Source of the DNA: Terriglobia bacterium
Lineage (GTDB): Bacteria; Acidobacteriota; Terriglobia; JAIQFV01
Assembly: GCA_020073085.1 (NCBI GenBank)
Contig: JAIQFV010000008.1
Location: forward strand, 242,320 to 306,319
Length of the DNA: 64,000 nucleotides
Direction of reading: 5' to 3'
Shown: positions 10,902 through 21,015 of the stretch, piece by piece
Layout of the letters: each line of letters begins with the position of its first letter
Position numbering within the stretch: the first letter of the stretch is position 1
Made by a program: the position numbers and the translations under genes
Notes under the pieces: generated by a model
Seen by the model: only the letters and a program-made list of their open reading frames with translations
What the model was told of the DNA's origin: nothing
The model's database searches: none

Positions 10902-13541
10902 ATGTCTAAGCGGAAAAGAAACGGGGAATTAAGAATATTCTCTTTCGTCCTCCTGACCTTCCTTCTGGCCGTCCCTCACCTTGCTGCTGTGACGGCCCCC
11001 GAGACTTTTCTGGGGTTCGTGCCCGGAGCGGACCGCAAACTGGCGGACTGGAACCAAATGGTAGGCTACTTTCAGAAGCTTGCCGCAGATACGCGCCGCA
11101 TCCGTGTGGCCGAACTGGGAAAGACCACCATGGGACGGCCGTTCCTCGAGGTCATCATCAGTTCCGAGAGCAACCTGGCCAGCCTCGACCGGTACAAAGA
11201 GATTGAAGCCCGACTTGCTGATTCGCGGAGCCTGACAGAAAGTGAGGCGGACGCGCTGGTCCAAGAGGGCAAGATCGTCATTGGCATCTCCTGCTCCATC
11301 CATTCGACGGAAATTGCAGCTTCTCAAATGTCGATGCAACTCGCCTACGATCTCGTGACTGAACGATTTCCTGACGCCCGTGAGATTCTCGACAATACCA
11401 TTCTCGTCCTGTTCCCGTCCGCGAATCCGGACGGGATACAACTCGTCTCCGACTGGTATCGCCAGCAGCTCGGCACTCCCTTTGAGGGTACGTCGCCGCC
11501 GTTTCTCTATCATAAGTACACGGGGCATGACAATAATCGTGATTTTTTCAAGCTGACCCAGGTGGAGACCCAAATGATCACCCACGCCCTGTGGAAGGAC
11601 TGGCATCCTGCGATTTACTGGGATGTGCACCAGATGGGCTCCTACGGGGCGCGGCTTTTCGTTCCTCCCTATTCCGATCCGACCAATCCGAACATCGATC
11701 CCATCATCATTCGTGAGCTGTTCACCCTGGGGGGCTTCATGACGGGAGATCTCGCCATCGCCGGCAAGCCGGGTGTCATGACCATGGATCGCTATGATGC
11801 CTGGTGGGTGGGGGGAAACCGCATTACCCCCTGGTTTCATAACTCCGTGGGAATCCTGACCGAGGCCTCCAGCGCTCGCCTGGCCACCCCCCTGGAGGTG
11901 CCCGCCGATCGGCTGGCCGGCCGCGGCCCGGGAGAAACTTTGGGCGGGGAAACGTTTCGCGACAACCGTAACTTTTTACAAAACACTTTCAACTTTCCCA
12001 ACCCATGGCCCGGTGGCACGTGGCATCTGAAGGACATCGTGGACTACGAGATGATCGCCGCACATGGGTTGCTGCGCGCCGCAGCCGAGCAAAAGAACTA
12101 CTTCCTGAAAAACTTTTACCGCATCACGCGGAACTCGGTTCAGCAAGGTCAGCAAGGGCATCCCTTTGCTTACATCGTTCCGCGCCGACAGCATGACGAA
12201 GCGACGGCGGTGCAATTGATCAACCTCTTGACAGCCGAAGGCGTCGAGGTTTTTGTATCCGCCGAAAACTTTGGCGCGGACGGGAAGAGGTTTGATGCCG
12301 GTACTTACATCATCCCTCTCAATCAACCGTATGGACGGCTGGTGAAGACCTTATTTGAGCGCCAGCGGTATCCGGATCGCCGGATCGGAGCGAACAACGC
12401 CCCGGAACGTCCTTACGATGTCACGGGATGGACGCTTCCGCTCTTGATGGGCGTCCAGGCGGAGACCGTCGAATCCCCGTTCAAGGTGTCGCTCTCGCAG
12501 GTCACCCAGGAAACACCGCCCCAGGGCAAGGTCATCCTGGGAAAAACCCGATCCGGCAAATTCGGCTACCTCTTCGATCATTCCTCGAACAACAGCATCC
12601 TCGCTATGAACCGGCTGCAGAAGCTGGGCTATCCCGTTGCTTGGGTCAAGAAAGAAACACATATTGTTGATCAATCGCTCGCGCCCGGAGCGGTCCTGGT
12701 TGTGCCTCCGCCACACAAACCCATAAAGCAATTCGATCAGGATATCGGAAGGCTGGCCCGGGAGCTTTCCCTGAATTTTTATGCGCTCCCCAGGAAGGAA
12801 CCGTTTGAGACACTTTCCCTCAAAGCACCCCGGGTGGGTCTATACAAGAGCTGGTCCCCCGCCATCGATGAAGGGTGGACTCGGTATCTTTTCGATAAAT
12901 TCGAAATGCCTTACGTGTCGATTTCCGACCTTGACGTCCGCCAAGGAAACCTGAATGCGCGGTTTGATGTGATCGTTTTGCCGCAACAGTCCGTCCGCGC
13001 CCTGGTCGAAGGCAATGCGGCCCGGTCCTATCCCGATCAATACGTCGGCGGCCTCGGCGAGGGAGGGGTAAACCAGTTAAAGACCTTTGTGACGAATGGA
13101 GGATCGCTGGTCGCGCTCGACACCGCCAATGACCTGCTCATCGAAAAGATGGGAATCGCGGTGACCAATGTTGTCCGGGGCTTGAAGACGTCCGATTTTT
13201 ATTGTCCCGGCTCGCTGGTGGCGGCCGAGGCCGACAACTCCCATCCCATCGCGTACGGGATGCCTCCCCGCTTCAGCGCGATGTTTGAGAACAGCCGTGT
13301 TTTTGAGTCCGCCACGGGACAAATCGTGGCGCGCTACGGGGCCAATGATCCACTGGAAAGCGGATGGCTGATTGGTTCTCAGTATATGGCCGGCAAAGGG
13401 GCCATTGTGGATCTCAGTTACGGGAAAGGGAGATTCATCCTGCTGGGGTTTAGAACCCAGTTTCGCGGCTGGACGGACGGGACATTTAAACTCCTGTTCA
13501 ATTCACTTTTTTATGGGGCAGCGACGTCGGTCGCCCCCTGA
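10902..13541 (+). CDS. M14-family zinc carboxypeptidase, exported
   Basis: An 879-residue protein with a signal peptide and GGAG six bases before ATG 10902. The M14 zinc ligands are visible as 'SIHSTE' (HxxE) near residue 132 and the later H in 'YWDVHQMGSYG' near 246. 'NNRDFFK' supplies the substrate-binding Asn-Arg. About 500 residues follow the catalytic domain, including a glutamine-amidotransferase-like part ('DVIVLPQQSV...GGVNQLKTFVTNGGSLVAL'), as in the long M14 proteins of Bacteroidota and Acidobacteriota. Predicted to trim peptides outside the cytoplasm, possibly together with the divergent M1 enzyme. Confidence 0.85.
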   Translation: MSKRKRNGELRIFSFVLLTFLLAVPHLAAVTAPETFLGFVPGADRKLADWNQMVGYFQKLAADTRRIRVAELGKTTMGRPFLEVIISSESNLASLDRYKEIEARLADSRSLTESEADALVQEGKIVIGISCSIHSTEIAASQMSMQLAYDLVTERFPDAREILDNTILVLFPSANPDGIQLVSDWYRQQLGTPFEGTSPPFLYHKYTGHDNNRDFFKLTQVETQMITHALWKDWHPAIYWDVHQMGSYGARLFVPPYSDPTNPNIDPIIIRELFTLGGFMTGDLAIAGKPGVMTMDRYDAWWVGGNRITPWFHNSVGILTEASSARLATPLEVPADRLAGRGPGETLGGETFRDNRNFLQNTFNFPNPWPGGTWHLKDIVDYEMIAAHGLLRAAAEQKNYFLKNFYRITRNSVQQGQQGHPFAYIVPRRQHDEATAVQLINLLTAEGVEVFVSAENFGADGKRFDAGTYIIPLNQPYGRLVKTLFERQRYPDRRIGANNAPERPYDVTGWTLPLLMGVQAETVESPFKVSLSQVTQETPPQGKVILGKTRSGKFGYLFDHSSNNSILAMNRLQKLGYPVAWVKKETHIVDQSLAPGAVLVVPPPHKPIKQFDQDIGRLARELSLNFYALPRKEPFETLSLKAPRVGLYKSWSPAIDEGWTRYLFDKFEMPYVSISDLDVRQGNLNARFDVIVLPQQSVRALVEGNAARSYPDQYVGGLGEGGVNQLKTFVTNGGSLVALDTANDLLIEKMGIAVTNVVRGLKTSDFYCPGSLVAAEADNSHPIAYGMPPRFSAMFENSRVFESATGQIVARYGANDPLESGWLIGSQYMAGKGAIVDLSYGKGRFILLGFRTQFRGWTDGTFKLLFNSLFYGAATSVAP

Positions 13542-13709
13542 CCACCGGAGATTGATAACAGATATCCCGGGCGGGGAACGTACCAAGGAGAAGAAGATCA
13601 ATTCAAGGGCTCAGCCGGATCGTCCTTACATACGGGGTGGGTATGCCATTTTCCTTTCACTCTTCCACCCTTCCTTCGCACACTTTCTTCTTCGACAAAA
13701 GGAGCTTTG

Positions 13710-14705
13710 GTGACCAACGCGGATGCGCTGTCGATCTTGTTGAAATTGGAGGGCTCACATGTGGTCGTCCTCGGAGAGGATGTTGAGGCAGAGGAGTGGG
13801 CCTGTCATGCGGCAGAATTAGGCGCGGAGGTCCGCCTTGTCTCTCCCCACCCGAGCGATTCGTTTCCTCCGTCGCGGCCCGGTCGGGACAAGATTACCGT
13901 CGTCCGGCGCGGGTTCGATGACGTTGATCTCCGGGCCTGCGATTGGGTTATCGTCTCTCTTCGGGACTATGACACCTGCCAACTCATCGCCCGCGTGGCC
14001 CGGCAGCATCGCGCCGGATGCGCGTTCACCCATTTTCCGGAACTTGGAAGTCTGGTCATTCCACGGACCTTTGACTTTGATTCCTTTCAAGTCCTCCTCC
14101 CGACTACGCCAGGCGATCCTCAATTCAGCAGGAAGATCTCCCAGGCCGGGCGTCGATTCCTTCCGCCTGAGTTCTCCCGGGTCCTGCATCTCCTCAGTTC
14201 CTTTGAGAAGAAGGTTCTCGAACAAATCGAGGATCCTGCGCACCATTCCCGCGTTCTCGATTCTCTACTTGATTCCTCATTTCCGGAATTGGCGCAGGCA
14301 GGACGCTGGGAGGATGCCGAGGCCCTGGCCGAAAAGGTGATTCATTCCTATGCTCAGAATCACGATCGAAGCCAGCGCGCCAGTCCGCGGGTGGGTGCGC
14401 ACTTCACAGTTCAGTATCGCGCCGAGAATCAACCGCACCACGGAACAATCTTCAACCTCTCACGCGACGGGGCCTTCATTGCGACTCCTGAGCCGCTACC
14501 CAAACTGACCCGCATCACTTCCCTTGAATTCACCTTGCCCTCGAACGAAGTTATCCGGAACGCAGAGGGGTTTGTCGTGTGGGAGAACACCCCCGACCAG
14601 CCCAGGACGCCCATCTACCCGCCCGGATTCGCATTGATGTTTGAATCCCTCTCCCGGGACAGCCTCACCGCGATCGAACAGTATGTTTTGGAACAACTCA
14701 AGTAA
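13710..14705 (+). CDS. Fusion of a siroheme-synthase-like Rossmann domain with a C-terminal PilZ domain
   Basis: A 331-residue protein. GTG 13710 has AAGGAG at a spacing of five. Residues 1-150 resemble the NAD-binding part of precorrin-2 dehydrogenase ('LLKLEGSHVVVLGEDVEAEEWACHAAELGAEVRLVSP', quoted in part), including a later segment like 'LPTTPGDPQFSRKI'. The glycine pattern is degenerate. Residues about 225-331 form a PilZ domain: RASPR gives the RxxxR c-di-GMP contact and NLSRDG gives the [D/N]xSxxG contact. A second-messenger-controlled protein is likely; dehydrogenase activity is doubtful. No heme gene is nearby. Confidence 0.72.
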   Translation: MTNADALSILLKLEGSHVVVLGEDVEAEEWACHAAELGAEVRLVSPHPSDSFPPSRPGRDKITVVRRGFDDVDLRACDWVIVSLRDYDTCQLIARVARQHRAGCAFTHFPELGSLVIPRTFDFDSFQVLLPTTPGDPQFSRKISQAGRRFLPPEFSRVLHLLSSFEKKVLEQIEDPAHHSRVLDSLLDSSFPELAQAGRWEDAEALAEKVIHSYAQNHDRSQRASPRVGAHFTVQYRAENQPHHGTIFNLSRDGAFIATPEPLPKLTRITSLEFTLPSNEVIRNAEGFVVWENTPDQPRTPIYPPGFALMFESLSRDSLTAIEQYVLEQLK

Positions 14706-14975
14706 AACAAATTCCAAATCCCAAGATCCAAGTAGAACCAAGTTCCAGAAATCACGGGGCGGATTTCGAATAGAGCTTCAAGTCTACATTTTTACCACCC
14801 GCCTGGATTTTTCAATCTGAAAACCCTGAGCCGGAGTTAAGGTCTCGGTTCAGTGCGAAGGTTGATACTCGGCCCTTGAGGAGCCGCCTGTGACTTGAAA
14901 ATTGGAGTTTGCGTCTAGTTTGGAATTTGGGTTTTATTTGGATTTTGGACTTTGGATTTTGGAATTTGCGTCCAT
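14706..14975. repeat. Intergenic low-complexity inverted repeats of the 'AATTCCAAATCC' type
   Basis: The 14706-15016 gap has no gene. Its left side (about 14706-14755) is built from variants of aaattccaaatcc. Its right side (about 14907-14975) is built from variants of the complement, ggattttggaatttgg. Such word-like repeats recur between genes in many environmental genomes. They could pair into a long imperfect stem between the convergent PilZ and VWA genes. Confidence 0.5.
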
Positions 14976-15016
14976 GAGGGTTGGCTGAAGGTTCCGATCC
15001 CAAGCGGCCGGTCGCC

Positions 15017-16282
15017 TCAGTGTATTGTCTTGGTCTTCTTCTGCATGAAGTCCATGAGGAGATACTGGCCGAGGGTGAAGGGGGTGGTGAAGTAGGCCTT
15101 CCCGCGGCACATCTCGGTGACCTTCTTGACGAAATTGACGAGGTCATGATCCCGGGCCAGCATGAAGGTGTTGATCATGATCCCGGCCTTCTTGCAGCTG
15201 GCGACTTCCTTGAAAGTTTCGCTCAGCACCAGCGGATCGAGGCCAAAGGCATTCTTGTAAATGCGGCCGTCGCCCTGGGTCAGCGCGGAAGGCTTGCCAT
15301 CGGTGATCATGACAATCTGTTTCATGTCCTTCCGCTGGCGATCGAGGATACGCTGTGCCAGCCGCAGGCCCTCCCGCGTGTTGGTGTAATACGGCCCCAC
15401 CTGGACGCGGGCCAGCTGCGAGAGGGGAACTTCTTCGGCCGAGTCATGGAACAGAACCAGGTTCAACGAATCGCCCGGGTACTGGGTGCGAATCAGGTGC
15501 GAGAGTGCCAGAGCCACTTTTTTCGCAGGGGTAAATCGATCTTCGCCGTATAGAATCATGGAATGAGAACAATCGAGCATCAGCACTGTGGCGCAGGAGC
15601 TCTGGTATTCGGACTGGTGGACGGCCAGGTCCTGGTAATCCAGATCAATCGGGACGCCCAGGCCGTTGCGGCTTAAGGCACTCAACAGGGTAGCCGAGAT
15701 GTCCAGGTTCATGGTGTCGCCGAATTCGTAAGGTTTGGAGGCTCCCGACGTTTCGATCCCTGTGGACAGGTCGCGGGTGTCATGACGTCCGAACGAAGAC
15801 TTGCCCAACGAGCCCAACAAATCTCTCAAGGTCTTGAAGCCAAGAAAATCGATGGCCTTGTCGGTGATCTCAAATCGGGCGGAGGCGGAGGCGGAGTCGG
15901 GCCCCGTCCATCCTCCCTGGGACGAGCGGTCCCGGGGATTCCGGCGTTCCGATCCTTCCCGATCCACCGAGAGATACCCCTCCCGCTCCATCCGTTCAAT
16001 CAGGCGATCGATCATCTGCTTCAGCGGTGAATCCTGATACGCCTCAGAATCCTCCAGCATCTGCTGAAGCATCTCCTGAGAAAACAGATCGGTGTCCATG
16101 AGGGCCTGCAGAATGGCGTTGTGCAACTCCTCGAGGCTTTGCTCCCCCGTCATCTCATAGAAGCCATAGGCGTCATGGAAACCGCTCTGCAACAGGAAAT
16201 CGGAAAGCTTGTTGAGCAGGTCTTCCAGGCTCAAATCGTCAAGCTCACCCGGAACATATTTTCCGTACTTAATCGCGGACAT
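15017..16282 (-). CDS. VWA-domain protein, partner of the adjacent AAA+ ATPase
   Basis: A 421-residue protein. The C-terminal half is a von Willebrand factor A domain with the metal-binding MIDAS motif 'LMLDCSHSM' (D-x-S-x-S type) near residue 235, 'NTREGL' and '[10 protein letters not shown]'. The N-terminal half is helical and acidic. No signal peptide is present, so it is cytoplasmic. It lies 60 bases downstream of a MoxR/chelatase-like AAA+ gene on the same strand. MoxR-VWA pairs usually act together in metal insertion or complex assembly. The specific client here is unknown. Confidence 0.8.
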   Translation of the reverse strand: MSAIKYGKYVPGELDDLSLEDLLNKLSDFLLQSGFHDAYGFYEMTGEQSLEELHNAILQALMDTDLFSQEMLQQMLEDSEAYQDSPLKQMIDRLIERMEREGYLSVDREGSERRNPRDRSSQGGWTGPDSASASARFEITDKAIDFLGFKTLRDLLGSLGKSSFGRHDTRDLSTGIETSGASKPYEFGDTMNLDISATLLSALSRNGLGVPIDLDYQDLAVHQSEYQSSCATVLMLDCSHSMILYGEDRFTPAKKVALALSHLIRTQYPGDSLNLVLFHDSAEEVPLSQLARVQVGPYYTNTREGLRLAQRILDRQRKDMKQIVMITDGKPSALTQGDGRIYKNAFGLDPLVLSETFKEVASCKKAGIMINTFMLARDHDLVNFVKKVTEMCRGKAYFTTPFTLGQYLLMDFMQKKTKTIH

Positions 16283-16342
16283 AGTGCTTCTCAGGTCAAC
16301 GCGCGCCGGGGTTCAGCGGGGGCCGGTGAAGACGGACGCCTG

Positions 16343-17818
16343 TCACTGGTATGGATTTCGCCCGCGCGGAAACTCCTCGCGCAATGTTTCGGCGGCCCGG
16401 CGCTCGGGTGCGTGGTAGCCCTTCTCCTCGCTTCGACTGATCTTGCGGTTCGCGTAAAGACCTTCCAGGATGAATTCGGCGGCCGACACTGCCGCTTCGG
16501 GCTCCAACTTCGGCTTTACATTCAGGTCGCTGGTTCGCTCAACCAACCCCTGTATGATCTTGAGTTGCTTCAGGGCGTCAGCCGCGGGAGTTGTGTCCGA
16601 GATTTTGAGGGAGCCGCCCAGATCAAACCATTGCACGATCTGCTGCAGATCCGAAACGCGGAAGTATTCTGAAAACACCCGGGAGACGGCGCCGCGGATC
16701 AGATCTTTCGCCACCGCGTCGGCCCCCTTCAACTCGCCCTCGTACTCCAGCTCGAGTTTTCCCGTAAGAGATGGGAGCGAAGCGTAAATGTCGCTGATCC
16801 GGGGGACGATCTTCTTTTCCAGGTTGAGGATGGCGCGTCTTTCTGCATTGGACACCACGTTTTCCAACGCCGTAATAGGAAGGCGCTGGCTGACCCCGGA
16901 CCGCTTGTCCACCTTCTTATCTTCGCGCGCCTCAAACGCGATCGCCTCAACCACTTCGGCAATAAACGCCGGAACGTTCAACCGGCCATCCGCATACCGG
17001 TCCACCCAGGCTTCCTGGCGGGTGATCTTCATGCCCAACTCAAGCGTGGGGGGATAGTGGGTGCGAATCTCGCTTCCAATCCTGTCTTTCAACGGCGTGA
17101 TGATTTTTCCTCGGGCGGTGTAGTCCTCGGGGTTCGCCGTGAAGACCATCACAACATCGAGCGCCAACCGGATCGGATATCCCTTAATTTGGACATCGCC
17201 TTCCTGCAGAATATTAAACAGCCCCACCTGTATTTTTCCCGCCAGGTCCGGCAATTCATTAATGGCAAAAATGCCGCGATTGGCCCGTGGAAGCAAGCCA
17301 TAATGCATGGTCAATTGGTCAGAGAGCTGCAACCCCGCGCGAGCGGCCCGAATCGGATCTACATCCCCGATCATGTCGGCGATGGTGACATCCGGCGTGG
17401 CCAGCTTTTCCACATACCGCTGTTCACGGGAGAGGAAGGTGACGGGAGTCCGGTCCGCATCCTGTTCGATCCTGACACGGCAAGCGTGGCAGATGGGCCG
17501 CAAGGGATGGTCATTAATCTCGCACCCGGTTACGACAGGGACGTTCTCATCCAGCAGTGAAGTGAGGGCGCGGAGGATCCGGCTCTTGGCCTGGCCGCGC
17601 AGACCCAGCAGGATCATGTTGTGTCTCGAGAGAATGGCGTTAGCAAGCTGAGGGATCACGGTCTCATCGTATCCGTGAATGCCCGGGAAAAGAGGGGCGC
17701 CGGATTCCATTTTGACCAGGAGATTAGCCCGCATCTCGTCCTTGACAGTGCGGGTGCATAATAGCGGGTCCGCAAAGGTTGATTGCTTGAGTTCTCCCAG
17801 CGTAGAAGGATTCTTCAT
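16343..17818 (-). CDS. MoxR/magnesium-chelatase-like AAA+ ATPase
   Basis: A 491-residue protein. ATG 17818 has GCGAGGA upstream; a longer frame to 17899 lacks support. The Walker A region reads '[11 protein letters not shown]' (GxxGxxKS), and the Walker B region '[11 protein letters not shown]' has Asn-Glu instead of Asp-Glu. '[24 protein letters not shown]' is the sensor/arginine-finger stretch seen in chelatase I subunits. A Cys pair ('PICHACRV') is inserted after the Walker A motif. It probably remodels a partner with the VWA protein encoded next. The substrate cannot be inferred. Confidence 0.82.
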   Translation of the reverse strand: MKNPSTLGELKQSTFADPLLCTRTVKDEMRANLLVKMESGAPLFPGIHGYDETVIPQLANAILSRHNMILLGLRGQAKSRILRALTSLLDENVPVVTGCEINDHPLRPICHACRVRIEQDADRTPVTFLSREQRYVEKLATPDVTIADMIGDVDPIRAARAGLQLSDQLTMHYGLLPRANRGIFAINELPDLAGKIQVGLFNILQEGDVQIKGYPIRLALDVVMVFTANPEDYTARGKIITPLKDRIGSEIRTHYPPTLELGMKITRQEAWVDRYADGRLNVPAFIAEVVEAIAFEAREDKKVDKRSGVSQRLPITALENVVSNAERRAILNLEKKIVPRISDIYASLPSLTGKLELEYEGELKGADAVAKDLIRGAVSRVFSEYFRVSDLQQIVQWFDLGGSLKISDTTPAADALKQLKIIQGLVERTSDLNVKPKLEPEAAVSAAEFILEGLYANRKISRSEEKGYHAPERRAAETLREEFPRGRNPYQ

Positions 17819-18250
17819 GATCCTCGCTCTCAATTTTTCAAATGTGATATCCAAATTATAATCAAATGGGAGGAGTCGCACAATCATTCTTTCGGACAAG
17901 ACACTTCAGTCACCTGGCTCTGTTGAGTCTGTTGGGCTTATTCCGACGGCTTGGTCTTTAGCGACAGGTGGAGACGATCATGAATCAGGGGGAGAAATTA
18001 TACGGAAGAGGGTTGGGAGGTGGAGTGCGACTGCGTCTTGCGAGATGGCCAACGCAAGATTAGAATTACGCGCAGGAAAACATGGAACTTGAATTGTTCC
18101 CACATCTCACATCATGAAGCCCTACCCCGACGGCAATAGGAACCGAATCGACCGAATCGACCGAACCGACTGAACAGACTGAACAGACTGAACAGACCGA
18201 ATAGACCGAATAGACTGAACAGACCGAATAGACTAAACAGACCGAACCTT
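17819..18250. other. Intergenic region with small hairpin, followed by a 10-bp tandem repeat
   Basis: No gene is seen. TCTTGCG (18036-18042) and CGCAAGA (18053-18059) can form a short stem. The end of the region (18141-18247) is a tandem repeat listed separately. The promoter of the AAA+ gene should lie just above 17818 but is not obvious. Confidence 0.5.
18141..18247. repeat. 10-bp tandem repeat (gaccgaatcg / gactgaacag variants)
   Basis: About ten and a half imperfect copies of a 10-base unit, alternating gaccgaata, gactgaaca and gaccgaatc. It ends right at the stop codon of the Nudix gene. Ten bases is close to one helical turn. There are no spacers of constant length, so this is not a CRISPR array. 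Confidence 0.8.
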
Positions 18251-18661
18251 CTATTTCGTTCCCTGTTCCGTCAGTCTCTTGATCAATGCCGAGTTGGCCT
18301 CGGGAAACGAGTGCCGGCCAAGATCGGAAAAAGTCACCCATTCACAGGCAGCGCAGTGAATGGGGGTCGGCTTCCCTTCTTCCAGCACGCACAAATAGGC
18401 AAGCAGCTCAATCCTTCGATCCGGATACTCATGCTCCACGCGCGCGTAAAAACGATCCACGCGCACCCCAATTCCCAATTCTTCGCGCAATTCCCGGACA
18501 ACCGCCTGTTCCGGAGCTTCTCCCTCATGGACCTTCCCGCCCGGGAACTCCCACAGATCGCCGGAGTGAGCGTCAGGCTTCCGCTTGGAAATGAGGACCC
18601 GGCCGTTCCGTTCAACGATGCCAACGGCGATTTGAAATTGCGCTTTGACGGGAGACGACAT
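18251..18661 (-). CDS. mutT: Nudix hydrolase, MutT-like
   Basis: A 136-residue protein with a complete Nudix box, 'GGKVHEGEAPEQAVVREL' continuing REELGI (GX5EX7REUXEEXGU), near residues 42-64. The preceding 'VLISKRKPDAHSGDLWEFPGG' is typical of 8-oxo-dGTP diphosphatases that clean the nucleotide pool. Other Nudix substrates remain possible. The gene follows the M49-type peptidase gene on the same strand after 89 bases. Confidence 0.85.
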   Translation of the reverse strand: MSSPVKAQFQIAVGIVERNGRVLISKRKPDAHSGDLWEFPGGKVHEGEAPEQAVVRELREELGIGVRVDRFYARVEHEYPDRRIELLAYLCVLEEGKPTPIHCAACEWVTFSDLGRHSFPEANSALIKRLTEQGTK

Positions 18662-18750
18662 AAGGACCGGGCTCGAACCCTCCTTGCCTGGTGAGTCCAG
18701 TGAAAGTGGACCGTCGCTGCAGGATCCTTGACGGAAGAGGCAGGGCCGGT

Positions 18751-20334
18751 TCAGTGCAACAAGAAGATGGGTTCAAATTCGACCGGAACGTGGGCGCATC
18801 GATCGAGCGCCTCCTTCAACTCCGGGGAGACCTCTCCATAGGTCATCAGCAACTCTTCCGCCTTGGAGACATCCCCTTCTGCCTCCACCGTCATAAAAAG
18901 GTTGGCCAGCTTCTGGACGGCCCCGCGAAACTTGCTGAAATTGACCGAGAACCTCTCGCTGGTGCGGTCGTATTCGATGGCCCCCTCGCCGCGCAAGAAT
19001 GCAAACTCGAAGAGGCTGGCACGGCCATGGGCTTCGTCGGTCCCGAACCGAATCGTGCGAAACAGTCCGCCCAGGTAGGAGACGTAGTGTTCCGGCTCCC
19101 GCTTTGGATCGATCACTCCCCGGTCAATAAAGTAATTCAAGCTGTGGAGTCCCACGACGTCCGCTTTTCCTTCCTCAATTCCACTGTAATGAGATCCGAG
19201 TGCCTTGTTGATGGGGACCGGTGTGGATTGGCCCACCGTGTAGTTGGGGCCGAGCGCATGAGCCAACTCATGCATCGCGACAAAATTGAAGAACCCTTCG
19301 TCGGTTACCAGGGCCACCTGGTCTGGGACCAGGAGTTGCTGAGCCAGGGGTTTGATCACCGTGTTGAGGCGTGCATCCAGAAAATTTTTGTGGAAGATCT
19401 TCTTTGAACCTTTGAGCTCACGGACCTTGGGGTCGTTCGGCAGCACGAACGCCACGGCCTGATATCCGGCCCGGATATCCCCTCCGCGGTAGATATCTTC
19501 AACCACGATCATGGGTGAGGTCAACGTTCGGTTGAGCTGCTTCCAGGAATCGGGGATCGGGAGGTTTCGTTCCAGCTCCTGTAACCGCTGCACGTACACG
19601 TCCAGGGCTTCGCTGGCCTCCACATCTTTGAACATCACCACACCCTCGTAACTGGCCTTGAGGCCCATCAACTTGTCTTCATACACTTCATAAGGGCCGA
19701 TCACGAGATCAAAGGTGGGATCATCCAAGTCGATCCAATCACAATCACTCTGATAAAATTCATCTGAAAGCAAGGCGTCGGCACGGCTGAGCAGATAAGT
19801 TTTCAAAGACTCCGACTCCGCAAACCCGGCCGCCGCGCGCAAGGCCTGGGCCGCCGGAGCCAGGAACTCCGCATACTCTTCATGGTAGGGCACGGCCACA
19901 AGCCGGTCCCCCTCGCGTTTGATCACAGTGTAGGCGCTCTCCAGGGCCGCCTGTTCATCTGGATGGAGTCGAACGTAATCGGCAAACTCCTCCGCGGTCA
20001 AATCCTCGGGGTAGAACCCTGCGCCGGAGGGCTTCGGGCGATCACCCACGAAGGGCTCAAAATGGTTAATGCGATCATAGGGACCGTAATGAATTTGAAG
20101 ATAATGCAGCAGATCGTGATCACTGGGGCTCTTTGAGCTCTTCAGCCGTTGACGCAACTCCACGGCGCCTCGGCCACTCTGCCGCCAGAAAATCTCATCC
20201 ATGCATTTCGAGGCGTCAATCAACTTCTGCATCACCTTCTGTTCATTCTCGCTGAGGATCGAGGAATCGAACCACATTTCGGCAATTTCGAATTGTTTCA
20301 GTTTAGCCTTGATATCCACGATGGAGGTTGTCAT
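18751..20334 (-). CDS. M49-like (dipeptidyl peptidase III-type) metallohydrolase
   Basis: A 527-residue protein without signal peptide. The zinc site is 'AMHELAHALGPN' followed by 'GIEEGKADVVGLH', which gives two His and a Glu ligand in the spacing used by family M49. Classical DPP III has HEXXGH, whereas this has HEXXH with the EExxAD motif, as in bacterial members annotated as Zn-dependent hydrolases. Length agrees with the shorter bacterial forms. Likely a cytoplasmic oligopeptidase that releases dipeptides; exact specificity is not known. Confidence 0.75.
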   Translation of the reverse strand: MTTSIVDIKAKLKQFEIAEMWFDSSILSENEQKVMQKLIDASKCMDEIFWRQSGRGAVELRQRLKSSKSPSDHDLLHYLQIHYGPYDRINHFEPFVGDRPKPSGAGFYPEDLTAEEFADYVRLHPDEQAALESAYTVIKREGDRLVAVPYHEEYAEFLAPAAQALRAAAGFAESESLKTYLLSRADALLSDEFYQSDCDWIDLDDPTFDLVIGPYEVYEDKLMGLKASYEGVVMFKDVEASEALDVYVQRLQELERNLPIPDSWKQLNRTLTSPMIVVEDIYRGGDIRAGYQAVAFVLPNDPKVRELKGSKKIFHKNFLDARLNTVIKPLAQQLLVPDQVALVTDEGFFNFVAMHELAHALGPNYTVGQSTPVPINKALGSHYSGIEEGKADVVGLHSLNYFIDRGVIDPKREPEHYVSYLGGLFRTIRFGTDEAHGRASLFEFAFLRGEGAIEYDRTSERFSVNFSKFRGAVQKLANLFMTVEAEGDVSKAEELLMTYGEVSPELKEALDRCAHVPVEFEPIFLLH

Positions 20335-20556
20335 GAATTCACATTCTTTCTGAAGAATAGGGTTGATATTTCAGAGGAGGTAATCGGGGCCAGTCTCATG
20401 CCCAAAGTTGGACCGCTCCCCGGTTGTCCGTGTGCAGGAAACGAAATTGCCCATCTCAAACGCACCGAGGCGGAACCTTTTCGGCGGCCAGACGAGACTC
20501 TCAGCCCCCTATCGAAGGGCGCTGTTTCGCCGTCCGGATGAAGACTGCCAGCCGGT

Positions 20557-20853
20557 CTATCCTTTGAACAGCCTGTCCCAGGCCTTCCGTGCTTCATCCG
20601 TACCCCAGTCCCCCGGCCTTCGACCCATCTCAACGGCATCGACGACTGCGAAATACTCGCAGCTATTGGCTCGATCCTTATCGCGAACCCATTCCGCTAT
20701 GGGCTCGGAGCACTCGCTCTCGGCGCCGGGATCGAAGAAACGGCAGTTCCGGCAAACGTGGAGATCATCTTCGCAATTGGGGCATTCATCCTTTTTTCCG
20801 ATGCCCCCATGTGACCGCAAATCAATTTCATAACCGCAATGCCAGCAATTCAT
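20557..20853 (-). CDS. Small conserved zinc-ribbon protein
   Basis: A 98-residue protein with cysteines arranged as 'CWHCGYEI', 'CPNCEDDLHVCRNCRFF', 'SECSEP' and 'NSCEYF', so two metal sites are likely. The 'DKDRANSCEYF' part is conserved in similarly sized bacterial proteins of unknown function. It could bind nucleic acid or a protein. It stands alone, with the M49-like gene 220 bases downstream. Confidence 0.65.
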   Translation of the reverse strand: MNCWHCGYEIDLRSHGGIGKKDECPNCEDDLHVCRNCRFFDPGAESECSEPIAEWVRDKDRANSCEYFAVVDAVEMGRRPGDWGTDEARKAWDRLFKG

Positions 20854-20983
20854 CTCATTTCACCTCATCGCGATCAAAACGTTCGCGCGTGGCACCCTTA
20901 CGGTAGCAAACTAAAAAATGGTGTGTCAAGCACCGCGGGGATGAAAGGCGTCAAGAGGTTATGTCCTTGCTACCCTCTTGCGT

Positions 20984-20989
20984 TATAAT
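20984..20989 (+). promoter_or_regulatory. Consensus -10 element before the BamE-like protein gene
   Basis: A perfect TATAAT lies 27 bases before ATG 21016. No convincing -35 is present at 16-18 bases (the best, TTATGT at 20959-20964, is 19 bases away). Weak but correctly placed. Confidence 0.4.
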
Positions 20990-21015
20990 GGAGGCGGTTC
21001 TTTAAAGCCGAGTTC

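Noticed and set aside
18066..18341. Minus-strand frame with repeated SVCSVYSV
   Set aside because: It is a by-product of reading a 10-bp DNA tandem repeat in one frame and overlaps the Nudix gene.
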